Source of the DNA: Puccinellia tenuiflora | Taxonomy: Eukaryota; Streptophyta; Magnoliopsida; Poales; Poaceae | Length of the DNA: 64,000 nucleotides | Direction: 5' to 3' | Assembly: GCA_012064385.1 (NCBI GenBank) | Contig: QRDG01001831.1 | Location: 974,126-1,038,125 of the forward strand | In this document: positions 1 through 10,335 of the stretch, one piece after another | Layout of the letters: every line of letters begins with the position of its first letter | Numbering within the stretch: position 1 is the stretch's first letter | The notes under the pieces: generated by a model | What the model saw: only the letters and a program-made list of their open reading frames with translations | What the model was told of the DNA's origin: nothing | Databases searched by the model: none | Translations under genes and position numbers: made by a program

Positions 1-551
1 ACTTATCTTTCCTGTATTCTGCAATGGTCATATTTAGAACATGATACACGAGCTATCATATTCTTACACCGTTGTTAATGGAACATTAAAGGTTTGTACA
101 TTGTACCATTTATGAAAGACAAATCCAGGTTTGCAACGAAGAGGTCAGCTTCTCAAATGCAAACTTCAAACCTTACCTATTAAGTTGGTACAATAGAGAC
201 CTAAAGATTTAATCACTTGCTACAGATGATCTCCAAAGTTCTCATAACTGCATTATCCACCACATTTGAGCAGTGGGATCACTTAAGCATTAGAGATGCA
301 AGGTAATTTTTTCTTCATCAAGCTCTCAAATAAGTAGCACGTGTAGAATTTTTATAAAAAAACTAGGATGTCCGATAATGGGCAATGCGAATATTTTTAC
401 AAATCTATCGACAAACTCTCTTTGGTTGGTAAGATAGGTGTCAGCAGTAGAAAAGGGTAACAAGAATGTTAAAAGGAAAATCGAATTCAGCATGGAATGG
501 ACGTTAAAATTGTTTTGAGATCAGAATGAATTTACACCTCCATCAAATTAC
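1..551 (-). other. Intron of the DEMETER/ROS1-like gene, running off the left edge
   Basis: The stretch follows a good splice donor (CAAG/GTAATT, exon end at 552) on the minus strand and is AT-rich. I looked for the next family exon, which should start with a DRRFS-like sequence just after the conserved LVQG, and did not find it. The intron therefore exceeds 551 bp or continues outside the window. No repeat was recognised here. Confidence 0.6.
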
Positions 552-2190
552 CTTGAACTAGTCGCATGCGTGCAATAAATGAATTAGCACGTCCTTGAAA
601 AACTTCTCTTTCTTGTTGCCACCATCTTTCTTTGTCAACATCAGCCCCATCTAAAGGCTCAGTTGCTTTCCCCATCAATAGGTTCCAAACTCTTGTTGTC
701 TCAGAATCCAAGTTAACTTTAGCTCGGAGGGGCTGTTTCTTGACAAAATGCAATGGCCTCTCATACGGAAAGATCATCTGACCACCAAATGGTACAAGAG
801 AATTTGAAAACAAGTTTTCCTTGTCCATATTTGGTTGAATGGAACAGCAGGAATGAAAGCGTCCCTTTTGTGAACGTTTCCTGGTCACAAATTTAATGCC
901 GGGAATTTCATACAGGGCCTCCATGCATGATTGAGGTAATCTTTTCAATGTTTGTACATATTTCTTCTCAATATCCATAAAAGGAACAAACGAATACCTG
1001 CGGACTCGGACCGATCGCTTCTTTGTTACCCCACCAGCTGGATAAAATGCTGGCATCCAAGAAGCAGTCCTCAAGATGATGGAGTCCTGTGAGCCAGTCA
1101 GGGAGGACTCACTTTCTCTATGTTGTCGATGTTCCCTTTTCTCCACTTTCGACACCTTAGTCACCTGACTTTCTGTGGATGTTATTTCAGGTATAGTAGC
1201 AGGGTGATGCATATCAAAACCATCTTTGATGAAGTGGTTCACCTCCAAGTCCTTGTTGTTCCCTTCCGTTATGTTCACCCCCATACTTGTGGCATCAAGA
1301 TCATGAGTGCTTCCTACATTGTCTTCTTGTCTTGTTGGTTCTCTGCTACAACATCCAGAAGTTGCAGGTGAAATTTCTTGTATAGGTTTTGTTGCGATCT
1401 CTGGCAAATGTATGTACTCATCTAACTGTTTGCGCAGTTCACAACTCATGCCAAAAGCTAATACTCCCGCTGAATTTTCCATGTCTACATGCAGTCCATG
1501 TCCACTCTGCGCAGTTGATAATATAGTGGTGGCTGAACACGAAGAACTTTTAGCAGGAAAGAGTTTCTCCTTGACATGGTGATATGAGTTGCCAGTTGAT
1601 GATTGGTCTCCCTGCACTCCTTGTTCACCAAGTTCGAACCGCAGCCTTCTGCGAACTGATGCTGTTCTGCTTCTAGCAGCAATTTCTGCTCCTCCAGATA
1701 TTGATTGGTCGCTAAGAGGTCCTGAGCAGTTCTCCAGAGAGCTCACATTTCTTTTCTTCCGGACATAACTTCTCTTGCCTTTTTGATTTGGCGACTTTAC
1801 TTCCGGCGTTGTAACAGTAGGCTTTTGCTTCTTCCCTTGATTGTCTTCACGTATTACCTTTGCTCTATGTTTCTTCCTCCGAGGCTTCGCTTTTCGTGCA
1901 GGGGTTTCCTCATTTTGGAATGTTTCAAGTTTTTCTGAACCTGAAATCTGCAAATCTATTTGAGTGAGTGTCATTTCCTTAAATGCAGCTGGTGTTGACA
2001 AAACTGTGTGATCATTCAGTTGGCTTCGAGTCTTCAGTCTTTTTGGCCTCAGCTGGTACTCATGCATGTTGTTATCAGTTACACCTTCGGCAAGCACTGA
2101 TGTCGATTCTTTAGTGAGCTGACCTTGTGATTCATCAGTGTTTGCAGGTAAAACTGATTCTACTTTACTGTGGCTATCACAGACAAATCC

Positions 2191-2222
<32 letters not shown>

Positions 2223-3217
2223 ATCGTTGGCTATCATCTTCTTGAATACCAGTTTGGGGTGCTTCGGCAACCAAACCATTTGGTTGGAAATGCAATGGTG
2301 GATGTTCTGAATTGCAATTAACTGGAATGGCTAGTGCTGAAGGATTCATCGACATATCACCCGCACCAACATTAGACGCCCTTCCAAGTGACAGAAAATC
2401 ACTTGGGGCAAGCTGAATAGAAGCTGCATCTTCAGAATCTATAGAGGAAAAACAGAAACATGCGGTCAGCTATCATATAATCCCTCCGTCCCTATTTAGG
2501 TGGCGTCTTAGTTTTACGTCCATCAACTTTGCCCATTTATTCACCAACGAAACATGTGCTATTTGGTACAAAAAAAGAACCATATCATCGGATTTGTATT
2601 CAAATTTTTTTTTTAACGGTATCATTTTTATGAAACATATCATATTTTTTATTGGTGAAATTTATGGTCAAAATTGCCGCACGCAAAACAAAGATGACAC
2701 CTAAATAGGGACGGAGGGAGTACATACCAAAGCTTCAACAAAGCTAACATAAAACCTTGGCAATAGATATTAGCAAAAAAAGAAAATGCGCACCTTCTGA
2801 AACACCGGGCATGGCAGGAACTGGTATGGATGTCTGAGATAACGGCGGCCGGGGCATCAATCCCCTTCCGGTCTTCCGCCTATGGAACACCAAGATACTA
2901 ATCGGCACCTGTGTGCATCCTGCATCTTGTTCAGCAGCGCCGCTCATCAAACCCGGCAGAGCAGCTCGTTGAGTGGAATCTTCATGCATAGCAAAGTTGG
3001 CCATCACCGTGGAGCATCCTGAGAGCAAAGTTGGCCGATCGTTTGGGCTGATCTCGGCTGCTATGGCTGTGTCAGGACGATTTCGGCAGTCTATGCTGGG
3101 CGCCCCATCGCCCTGCAGGAACAGGGGCATGCCCACCGACACTGACATGCTCGGGGTCAGAATTTCTTGGTTCACGGCAGGATTTGCCTGCGGGTTGAGC
3201 CCCGCCGAGGGCTCCAT
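552..3217 (-). CDS. DME: DEMETER/ROS1-like 5-methylcytosine DNA glycosylase, N-terminal part (2 exons, partial)
   Basis: Family members are nuclear base-excision enzymes that remove 5-methylcytosine and so demethylate DNA. Exon 1 is 3217-2794 (start ATG at 3217; the frame is open upstream only through a GTG). Exon 2 is 2438-552. Donor GAAG/GTGCGC and acceptor CTATAG/ATTCTG join in phase 1 without breaking the frame, giving about 770 residues. Visible features are an alanine run at about 218-224 encoded by an (AGC)n microsatellite, and a Lys/Arg-rich block at about 321-372 (KPRRKKHRAKVIRED) typical of the family. At about 725-771 lies the conserved VWNLLMG...ERWWQQEREVFQGRANSFIARMRLVQG segment of domain A. 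The helix-hairpin-helix/glycosylase domain, Fe-S cluster and C-terminal domain must lie beyond the left edge. An ORF reading on to a stop at 532 runs into the intron. The family call is firm; the choice between DME and ROS1 subfamily is not. Confidence 0.88.
2480..2720. mobile_element. Stowaway-type MITE in the DME-like intron
   Basis: The 241-bp element has terminal inverted repeats (TCCCTCCGTCCCTATTTAGG at the left, its complement at the right) and a TA target duplication at 2478-2479 and 2721-2722. This is the Stowaway/Mariner pattern. It fills most of the 355-bp intron (2439-2793) and leaves both splice sites intact. Confidence 0.85.
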
Positions 3218-3235
3218 CCTTGATTCTTCCACAAC

Positions 3236-3475
3236 CTGCGCAAATAGGAAATCGTATCAGAGAAAAAGGAAGAAGTAGCACCAAGAAAGCAAGGCAAGGG
3301 GATGAATAAACCTCCACAAACCCCTAGCCGCGCCGTCCAGGCTGCCGCACAAGAGATTGATTTAGCCGAGAGATAGGAGCGAAGAGCAGGAGGCAAGGGA
3401 GAGGCAGGGAGATTTAGGGGCAGAGCGGCGAGACAATGCGGCGAGCTTGTCGACAAGCGAGAGAAGCGGCGATGT
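3236..3475 (-). other. 5' leader of the DME-like gene with a 5'UTR intron
   Basis: A probable non-coding exon (about 3475 to 3312) ends at GTGGAG/GTTTATTC. A 76-bp intron (3311-3236) with a pyrimidine-rich end closes at TTTGCGCAG, 18 bp before the ATG at 3217. The leader is C/T-rich (TCTCCCTGCCTCTCCC), as grass 5'UTRs often are. The transcription start is not resolvable and no clear TATA box was seen. Confidence 0.55.
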
Positions 3476-3621
3476 AGATTAAACGGAAAAGAGGTACTCC
3501 TCCCATCATATTCACGAAGCGGTTAGACCCGTATCTTCAGCGGACTTCTCCCGCGCGCGGACCTCTCCCGTGCGCGGACCTGCTCGAACAATTTATAACT
3601 AACCATCTATTTTAAATTATA

Positions 3622-3725
3622 CTCTCTCCGTTCCATATTAGATGATTGTTACATAGATGTATCTAGACATAAAATGCATCTAGATACAATCTATTTGAAA
3701 ATCATTTAAAATGGAACGGAGGGAG
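3622..3725. mobile_element. Stowaway-type MITE, 104 bp
   Basis: Inverted ends CTCTCTCCGTTCCATATTAG and its near complement (GGAACGGAGGGAG at the right) are flanked by TA at 3620-3621 and 3726-3727. The interior repeats the TAGATACA/TGTATCTA motif common in this Stowaway family. It lies about 150 bp upstream of the DME-like leader. Confidence 0.85.
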
Positions 3726-3755
3726 TATAAGATAAGATATATGTAGGGACGTATC

Positions 3756-3953
3756 GGCCCAGTTGTTTTGTCAGATTAGAAAATATAAGTTGTCCCTCCC
3801 TAGTTTATCCTATAAGTCAGCCGACTTATTATTTGGAGTTTTTAAACTAGTCATCTTATAACTAAACTAGAAGCTCCAAATAATAGTCAGTTGCCTTATA
3901 GAAAAAGTTAGAGAGGGGATAACTTATTTTTTAAGCTGTCAAAAGAATTAAGA
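3756..3953. mobile_element. Degenerate Tourist-like MITE (same family as 43476-43674)
   Basis: The left end GGCCCAGTTGTTTTG, the inner inverted arms (TATAAGTCAGCCGACTTATTA against ATAATAGTCAGTTGCCTTATA) and the right end match the well-preserved copy at 43476-43674. The right terminus is mutated (AAAAGAATTAAGATC), so the exact end and the 3-bp target duplication cannot be fixed. Confidence 0.65.
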
Positions 3954-4330
3954 TCGAAAATCAACATGCCACGTGAAAATGGGCACGTAACACGATAATC
4001 ACCTTATTAGGAATCATACGGTTTATACAACGTACCGAACACCAAATTTCCGATGCAACAAATACACCAGAGGTACGGGTTAATCCATAGCATAGCTCAA
4101 AATCGTTAATTTTCACGATGAAACCCACAACTGAATCCTGATCTTGGAATCAGTACGTGTAAACATGACAGAAAGAATGTCACCCGAACGAGCCAGCAGT
4201 TACTTTTGGCAAGGGACATGTGCTTTCCGACCGAATCATTTTAGTCTACTTCATTCATTTAATCCGTATGAAGTTTACATTAAATTATCTAAAACGCAAA
4301 AAATCCCCTTTGACCCCCAACTCCTGTTTA
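3954..4330. other. Intergenic DNA without recognised content
   Basis: Moderately AT-rich sequence between two MITE-like elements. The short open frames here show no domain or family similarity that I recognise. Confidence 0.4.
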
Positions 4331-4640
4331 GAAATACAAAAGAAATCTGAAAAAAAAGACAACAAACGTACTAATGGTTTTGTAGTATGTGCATAATTTT
4401 GCGGTGAAATGGTATTTGTGTGCTCGTTGTGTTGTGCGAAGAGAACAAAACAGATGCTCATTTGACGCAATAAACATAAACATATCATAAAATATAAAAT
4501 GAGCACTGTTTTTATTTTTTGCGTAGAGGATCACACATGTCATTTCACCACGAAATTTTGCACATACTTAGAACACTTAGCATATGTTTGTTGCCCCTTT
4601 TTATAGTTTTTTTCAAGTGTTTTTATTTTATTTTTTTAAT
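4331..4640. mobile_element. MITE-like element with long inverted repeats
   Basis: About 85 bp at the left (AACAAACGTA...TAGTATGTGCATAATTTTGC...GTGAAATG) is complementary, with mismatches, to the segment ending near 4640 (CATTTCACCACGAAATTTTG...CATATGTTTGTTGCCCC). The loop is about 130 bp. Long arms and absence of coding suit a Mutator- or hAT-derived MITE. The exact ends and target duplication were not determined. Confidence 0.5.
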
Positions 4641-4689
4641 TTCGAAAATAGGCACGAGCAGGTGAACTCTGATCGCGAGTCAAAACGAT

Positions 4690-4744
4690 GCTCCAATAAA
4701 ATATTTTATAATTTGGACAGAGGGAGCAGTGTATACTTCACTCT
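4690..4744. repeat. Probable Stowaway end fragment next to an LTR
   Basis: AATTTGGACAGAGGGAGCA resembles a Stowaway right terminus (complement TGCTCCCTCTGTCC), but no matching left end was found. The LTR of copy A begins directly after, at 4745. Confidence 0.35.
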
Positions 4745-6499
4745 TGAAAGTGCATGGTTGCCTCCATATGTGGTTTGGTAATTAATGACAATCTCTATGG
4801 AGTAATGTTTGTATTGAGCTACTTGTAGGTGTGTCCATATGCGTTGCTTGATCTCTATTTGTTGGAGTCAAGGCTAAGGGAAGAAGATTATGTGTTGATC
4901 AAGGATAAGTGCGGGTTGATCAACACTTGAGTCCAAGTGAAGATATGTCAAAGAGTGCTTCTCCCATATTGGTGTATGGGGGGAGCAACATGTGAGTCTT
5001 CACCAAGCAAAGCGCAATCAAGAAAGGTGGTTCGTCTTGAGGAGATGAAGATTGTCTTCATCGACCTCAAGTGGATTATGCGCAAGGCAAAGATTTGATA
5101 TTGATAGGCTTTCTATTTTACCGGTCTCATGATGTTAGTTGAGAGACCGGGCTATAGCATAGATAGCCGTACTATCAAGAGGGGCTCTCGACCGAGTATC
5201 TTGATTGTATCGTTCGTGGAGAGCTCAAACCTTTGCATCCTTGCAATCATCTTTATTGGTTCTTATTTGGCTCTTATCGTGGTACGGTCTTGGTGCTTGT
5301 CGTGCTTGTCATGACAAGGCCAAGTTCACCGAAAACGGTTCTCATATGCGTCTCCTATTGCGTTTTCGGTATTGGAGATTTGTCGGTTCATCCTCGTGGT
5401 AGGTCTCACTCTTCCAATTCTTTGGAAAATCTCCTTTACTTGTTTTTAATATTTCCAAGGGTATCTCTTGTCGTCCTCTTTCCAACAAAGTTGGTTTCAC
5501 TTCATTCGGACTTCATTTGCAAAAGATATAGCATTTCCGGTTTGCGAGAGAGAGTTTTTAAATTTCCCCATTTTTTTATTAATATCTTGTTCGACTATGA
5601 TGTTTCTCTGCATAATCTTGTAGTGCTCGTTGTGACGATTCCAACGAGTCCAAGATTATCGAAAACGGAGTTCGTGGGTGAAAGTCATAGTGTTTCTCTC
5701 TTGGAACATTTTTAGAGAGAAATTTAAAAGGAAAAAAAAGAGAAAAAAGGCAGCCTGGCCGGCCTGGCCGGTCCTAGGCCGGGACGAGGCCGGCTCGTTC
5801 GGGCAGCCTCCTGGCCCACTCGCGCTGGGTGACCGGCTCAGGCCGGGACCAGGCCGGCTGGCTCGGGTGGCCTCCTGGCCCAGCCTCGCGCACGCCGGCC
5901 TAGGCCGGGTAGCAGGCCGGCTCCCCTGCACCTTCAGCTCGCTACGCCAGATTCCCGGCCGGCCTGGCCGGGCTGCTGGCCGGCCCCAGGCTGGGCTGTC
6001 GGCTGTGCATTTTTTCCCTCCAACGGCCACATTTTGTGGCCCCTATAAAAAGGGGCCTTCTTCCCCATTTTTCCTGTACAGTTTTTTGCTCTCTCTCTCC
6101 TCCATTGTTGCAATTTTGAGAGCTTGATTCCTACTCTTTCCTCCAATGTTTCTGGCCCATTTTTGGGAAACAAGAGAGGAGATCTGGATCTACCATTCCA
6201 TCAATCCATTCCTCCTCTAAGTGAGAGGAACCTAGTAGATCTTGATTTTGAAGTTCTTGGTGATTCTCCTATTTGTTCTTCCTCTTAATCTCTCCATAGC
6301 ATTACTTGCTTTGGTTGGATTTCGGAGAGAAGGATTGACCACTTAGTGTGCTCTTGCCATTGCATTAGTTGCATCGGGTTGTGCTCTCCATAAAGATTCG
6401 TGGGATTGAAGTTCGAGAAGCTTGTTACTCTTTGGTGCATTGTGTTTCCAAGAGCTTGTGCCTCTTGGGTGCATTATGTACCCTAGACGGTTGGTGGTG
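4745..6499 (+). mobile_element. LTR of the TGAAAG...CTTTCA family, copy A, 3'-truncated
   Basis: The start TGAAAGTGCATGGTTGCC and 1.7 kb of following sequence match copy B (43310 on) and the reverse complement of copy C (53696-56137). The family ends are TG...CA within a short TGAAAG/CTTTCA inversion. This copy has a GC-rich GGCCGG patch at 5750-6005 that copy B lacks. It stops after CTAGACGGTTGGTGGTG at 6499, where a different LTR begins, so its 3' end is missing. There is no coding content. I infer a solo LTR that was later broken. Confidence 0.75.
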
Positions 6500-7145
6500 T
6501 GATACGTGTCAAACGTATTTATAATTTTTGATGTTCCATGCTTGTTTTATATCAAATGCCACATGTGTTTATTATGTTTATATCATTTTATGGATTTATT
6601 GGACTAACATATTAATACTGGAAAAAGTGCACAATGTTCTTATTTTACACTTTGATGTGTAGAAATTATTTGGAAATTGACAAGAGTGCAAAAAGGAACC
6701 TTGTTGGAGTCGAATTGAACTTTACTGAAATCTGTCTGAGAACTATTTTAGAAGATGGCCCCGTACCGACCCGAAGACGACGTCAAATCAAAAAAGCCTG
6801 GTCGCGAAAGTTGTGGGGAATTTTCCGCCAAGACATAAAATTTGGCCCAATCCGAGTCCAGACGGCCGAGATATCCCCGTTTTACTGAAGCCCAAAAATT
6901 GAACTTAGGTCATCAAGCACCACGAATTTTCCTCCTCCAAGGCAGCCGCCGTGAGGTGGAGACACTCCTCCATACCAGCACCATCTCCAAGGAAGAAGGG
7001 CGGCCAAGGGCCGCTGCCCCAAGGGCCGCCGCCGCCTCCAAGGCTGCCGCCGCCGGCCGCCATCTCCCCTCCGGGCTGCACCTCTCCATCAAGCTCCTAC
7101 TCACCATGGCCATGCGTGAGTAGTCTCCCTCGGGGCTGAGGCTTA
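6500..7145 (+). mobile_element. LTR fragment of the TGATACG...GGGTCATCA family (5' part)
   Basis: The start TGATACGTGTCAAACGTA and the following GTTCCATGCT, GGACTAACATATTAAT and CCGTGAGTAG-like stretches match a grass LTR family that I know. A fuller member is at 34380-39147. The fragment ends at the ambiguous base 7146, so only the first ~650 bp is present. Confidence 0.7.
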
Positions 7146-7531
7146 NACATAGTTTTTATTTTTTCAGACTAAGCTAATATCTGTAATGAACTTTCAAGCA
7201 AATGAAATACAAGATAATCCGTTCAATACAAGATAATGAACTTTCAAGCACATGGTTGCTGCTGCTGCAGGAAACTGGAGGTTCAATACAAGATAATCCG
7301 TTCACACACTTACACATGGCAAGAACACGGGGAAGTTATCAAGCTCTTGCTGACAAAAGCCAACAACACTATGAGAGAACAAGCACCATTTCACCAAACC
7401 CACTACTAAACAGTGACATAATTCATCATACAATCCCTGACGCCTCCAAGTAGGACATCATTCTTGTTGACGAGAGTGCCTCCTGCCCTTAAGCAAATTT
7501 TAATCATGCGTTGTCAATGCGCCACATCAGA
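7146..7531. other. Sequence ambiguity and patchwork of short repeats
   Basis: Base 7146 is N. Just after it, AATGAACTTTCAAGCA occurs at 7185-7200 and 7235-7250, and AATACAAGATAATCCGTTCA at 7206-7225 and 7285-7304. The LTR upstream does not continue past the N. The rest of this stretch may be 3'UTR/flank of the F-box gene at 7765-8943. Confidence 0.6.
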
Positions 7532-7764
7532 TCACAGGGGGCGCTCTCTCTGCAAACATAGATTTTCCAGTGTGATCCCAAAAGGAGATGACATGATAAA
7601 TTGCCAATTAAGTAGGCAAGTATAACTAGGTGTCACATTTGAGCATTGCATAGCGCTGAAATTTTGCACGAGCACATATATATAAGAACAAACATAACTT
7701 TCTATGTGATCATCGTTAATCTGATTAGATATCGAATATTGTGCTTGTTTCGCTAACTGATATA

Positions 7765-8943
7765 TTATTGTTTAAGAGTTGTTCCCAAACCACAAACGAA
7801 AGAACATATAGGTACCTGGTTGTAGAAACTCATGTATGGCATCAAAGTAAGAAAGGTATCTCTCTTCCATATCTTCTTCCACCTTAGTGACTTGAGACTA
7901 ATCTCATAGATGCCAAGGTCTGTGGTCACAAAAATGATATCTCTGCCCTCCACAGCTCCAATCAGTCCAACTCTTTCCTTGAGATTTTGAATTGGAAGAA
8001 GGTTCTTGAGATCCACGACTCTAGGCAGAGTCCATGCTAGGACTCCATCGGACCCATCTGTCTTGACCATAGGTAGAGGGCTAACCCATCCAAGCTTGCA
8101 CACCCCAAAGCACCATCCTCCATCGCCATGAGGATAGTACCACCAGGCTGGGTTAGTCTCCACCGGCGGTGCATCAATCAGTGTTAGGCAATGAGATCCC
8201 AAGTCATACTTGAGAACAAATATGTCGTCAGGGTTGTCATCATCATATAATCCATAGGTAAGCAGGAAATAGAGTGCGTCTTGGATGTAGACGGGTTGCT
8301 TGTAGAGGGTGAATGCATCCTCTGTCCCGAGATCAAGAGCCAAACACGGTTTGCTCCACTCACCCACCTCTGTCAAGGAGGACACATGGGCGTATGCAAC
8401 AGTACCATCGTTGACAAGTTCCATGGCAAGCAAGACCACCGAACTGGGGCTGTCATGACACGCATGGTGATCACAGCCAGGAACGTTGCAGAGCACCGCG
8501 GCCACATAGCCGTCGACGTAGTCTTCGGGCAGCGGAAGCTCCCTCTGGCGGCCCGTCATGGGGTCCCAAGCTACGAGGACGGGTGACATATGCCTATCGC
8601 AAAGGAGGACGCGACCATGGCGGCAGTCCCACACGTCGTAGCCCTTCTGCAAGGAAATGCGGTCGTCGACGTGAGGAAAGCCCGCGGCACCGAATTTCGC
8701 GGTGGAGACGAAGGGGCGGCCAGAGTCGGAGGAACCGGAATGAAAGAACCCCAGCATGGGGGGGTCGGCGTGGAACTCGTGGTAGCGACCACGGAAAGCG
8801 GGGCCGGTGAGGAGGCCGAGCCAGAGCTTGCTGGCGAGGGATGCGCGCACGAGCCACGCGGGCTCGGCCGGAGGGAGGCGGAGGAAGATCTCCTCGATGA
8901 GCTCGTCCGGCAGCGTCGGTACCGGTGCCTCCGGCGGCGGCAT
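7765..8943 (-). CDS. F-box protein (substrate-adaptor type)
   Basis: This is a 392-residue frame starting at the ATG at 8943. Residues about 9-50 form an F-box (PTLPDELIEEIFLRLPP...LASKLWLGLLTGPAFRGRYHEFH), the part that binds Skp1 in SCF ubiquitin ligases. The remainder resembles the C-terminal region of the large grass F-box families, which selects substrate; the substrate cannot be told. The end is uncertain. A strong donor (AACCAG/GTACCT, exon end 7816) lies near the stop, and an acceptor at 7550 (TTTGCAG) would add only five residues before TGA at 7532-7534. That spliced form would be about 381 residues. Direct read-through stops at 7765. No obvious frame damage was seen, so the gene is probably functional. 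Confidence 0.8.
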   Translation of the reverse strand: MPPPEAPVPTLPDELIEEIFLRLPPAEPAWLVRASLASKLWLGLLTGPAFRGRYHEFHADPPMLGFFHSGSSDSGRPFVSTAKFGAAGFPHVDDRISLQKGYDVWDCRHGRVLLCDRHMSPVLVAWDPMTGRQRELPLPEDYVDGYVAAVLCNVPGCDHHACHDSPSSVVLLAMELVNDGTVAYAHVSSLTEVGEWSKPCLALDLGTEDAFTLYKQPVYIQDALYFLLTYGLYDDDNPDDIFVLKYDLGSHCLTLIDAPPVETNPAWWYYPHGDGGWCFGVCKLGWVSPLPMVKTDGSDGVLAWTLPRVVDLKNLLPIQNLKERVGLIGAVEGRDIIFVTTDLGIYEISLKSLRWKKIWKRDTFLTLMPYMSFYNQVPICSFVCGLGTTLKQ

Positions 8944-9210
8944 GGTGGGCGGAGTTGGCGGCTAGGTTTTGGGGTGGGGAAATTTTTTGAGAAAATTCCT
9001 TATTTGACACTGGCTTAAAATGAGGTTCCTTATTTAGCCCCGAAGAAAATTTTCTTCCCTATTTGACATCTGCTAAAAATTTGTTTCCCCATATAACACG
9101 CTCGTACATTTTGTTCACCAACAGTGTTAAAGAGAAACATGAAAAGACCTTATTACCCCTGGTGCCTAATATGACCAAAAATCTGTACAGTACAATAGCT
9201 AGCTGCAGTT
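8944..9210 (-). promoter_or_regulatory. Upstream region of F-box gene 1 with three degenerate repeats
   Basis: Three related stretches sit in tandem: TTCCTTATTTGACACTGG at about 8997, TTCCTTATTTAGCCCC at about 9030 and TTCCCTATTTGACATCTG at about 9054. They are spaced about 30 bp apart and each is followed by a G/A-rich or AAAAT tail. No TATA box is obvious. The repeats could equally be a transposon end. Confidence 0.35.
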
Positions 9211-9950
9211 ATGTTACCGTGCGTGGGGGAGCCGGAGCGAAGACGAGCGGGGGCCGGGCTGGGCCACCTCGGAGGCAGACGGAGCGTTGGCCTGATGATG
9301 CTGTTCATGGCGCGACCCGCTACGGTGCCGGGGGGAACGCTGGCGTTCACGCACGCCACGGTGGTCACCCGAGCGATTTTTTGCTGGTGGCGCTCGGGAC
9401 GCGTGTCGTGCTTCGCCGGGAGCGCACGCCGCGCTCATCGTGGCGGTCGTCCTCCTCCTCCTCGCGCCGCTGGTAGCGAGCAAGCTCGCGGTCGTCGCAG
9501 CGGTCTCCATGCCGGGAGCGGCTGCGTCGGCCCTCGTCGCGACACTCCCTGCTCTAATGACGACGCGGTCACAGCCGTCGCGGCGCTCCGAGCTCTGCCG
9601 ACGTTGCGAGTCGGCGCGCAGCTTCCCCGTCGATTGTGCCCAAATGCCAGGGCGGCAGAGCTTCCACTACTTCACCTTCGCGTCCGTGCTCGGGGTCACC
9701 GTGCCGTACGCGTCGGTCGGGAACAGCGGCTCGCAGTGCCCAAGCCACATCCACGCCCAACCTTGCAAACCGCAGCCGCGCATGGCCTGCGCCCGTAGCT
9801 GAGCTCGCCGGCGACATGGCCTCCGACCCCCGCAGCCACACCTTGTCCATGGCCCCTCCGGCCGCCGCAACGAGCCAGCAATCAAGCCGCGCCTCTAGGG
9901 ATCGGGTTGGGTGGGGGCAAGACAGGGACGAGCGGTTTGGTCAGGATTTA
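9211..9950. other. GC-rich segment with overlapping open frames, unassigned
   Basis: Both strands are open over long distances. On the plus strand 9440-9802 a frame begins with a hydrophobic run ([20 protein letters not shown]) followed by a Cys-containing tail. On the minus strand 9569-9850 there is a 93-residue frame. High GC explains much of this openness. I recognise no domain, so I call no gene; a low-copy gene relic is possible. Confidence 0.35.
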
Positions 9951-10335
9951 TTTTTTTTTGACTGAAAAGCCAGTCGGAGCTGCTTTTCAATTCCGAATAG
10001 AAGAAAGCCTGATAGCCAAATGACTCGGTTTATGAGGGAAACCAGGCCGGAAAACCGTACAACTCCTAGCAGCGCTAGGTCGGCGGCACACACAGAAGCA
10101 TGGCACAACAGCAACAGCAACAAACTCAGCAAACACCACAGCAACAACACTACACTCTACACCAACAGCAACACCATCAACACTGACGACACAAAGGTCT
10201 GCACGGTACAACCAACACGTAGGAGGACCTCGACTTCCATCTTCATCTGACCAAGCAAGCTAGGCGCTATGAACTTGGCTGTCTGGTTGCCATCCGCCGA
10301 CACCCCGAAAGGAGGGAGGGGTGACAAACGGAAAC
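9951..10335 (-). mobile_element. 3' end of a LINE-like retroposon
   Basis: Read on the minus strand, a non-coding stretch with TTGGCTATCAGG and TTCTATTCGGAATTGAAAAG leads into CTTTTCAGTC and a poly(A) run (plus-strand T run at 9951-9959). This resembles grass LINE 3'UTRs. A CAA/CAG-rich stretch lies at 10100-10180. No target duplication could be matched. Confidence 0.45.

Noticed and set aside
9211..9900. Possible membrane-protein gene (hydrophobic run near 9440)
   Set aside because: Both strands are open, no family is recognised, and there is no promoter or splice evidence. A relic cannot be excluded.
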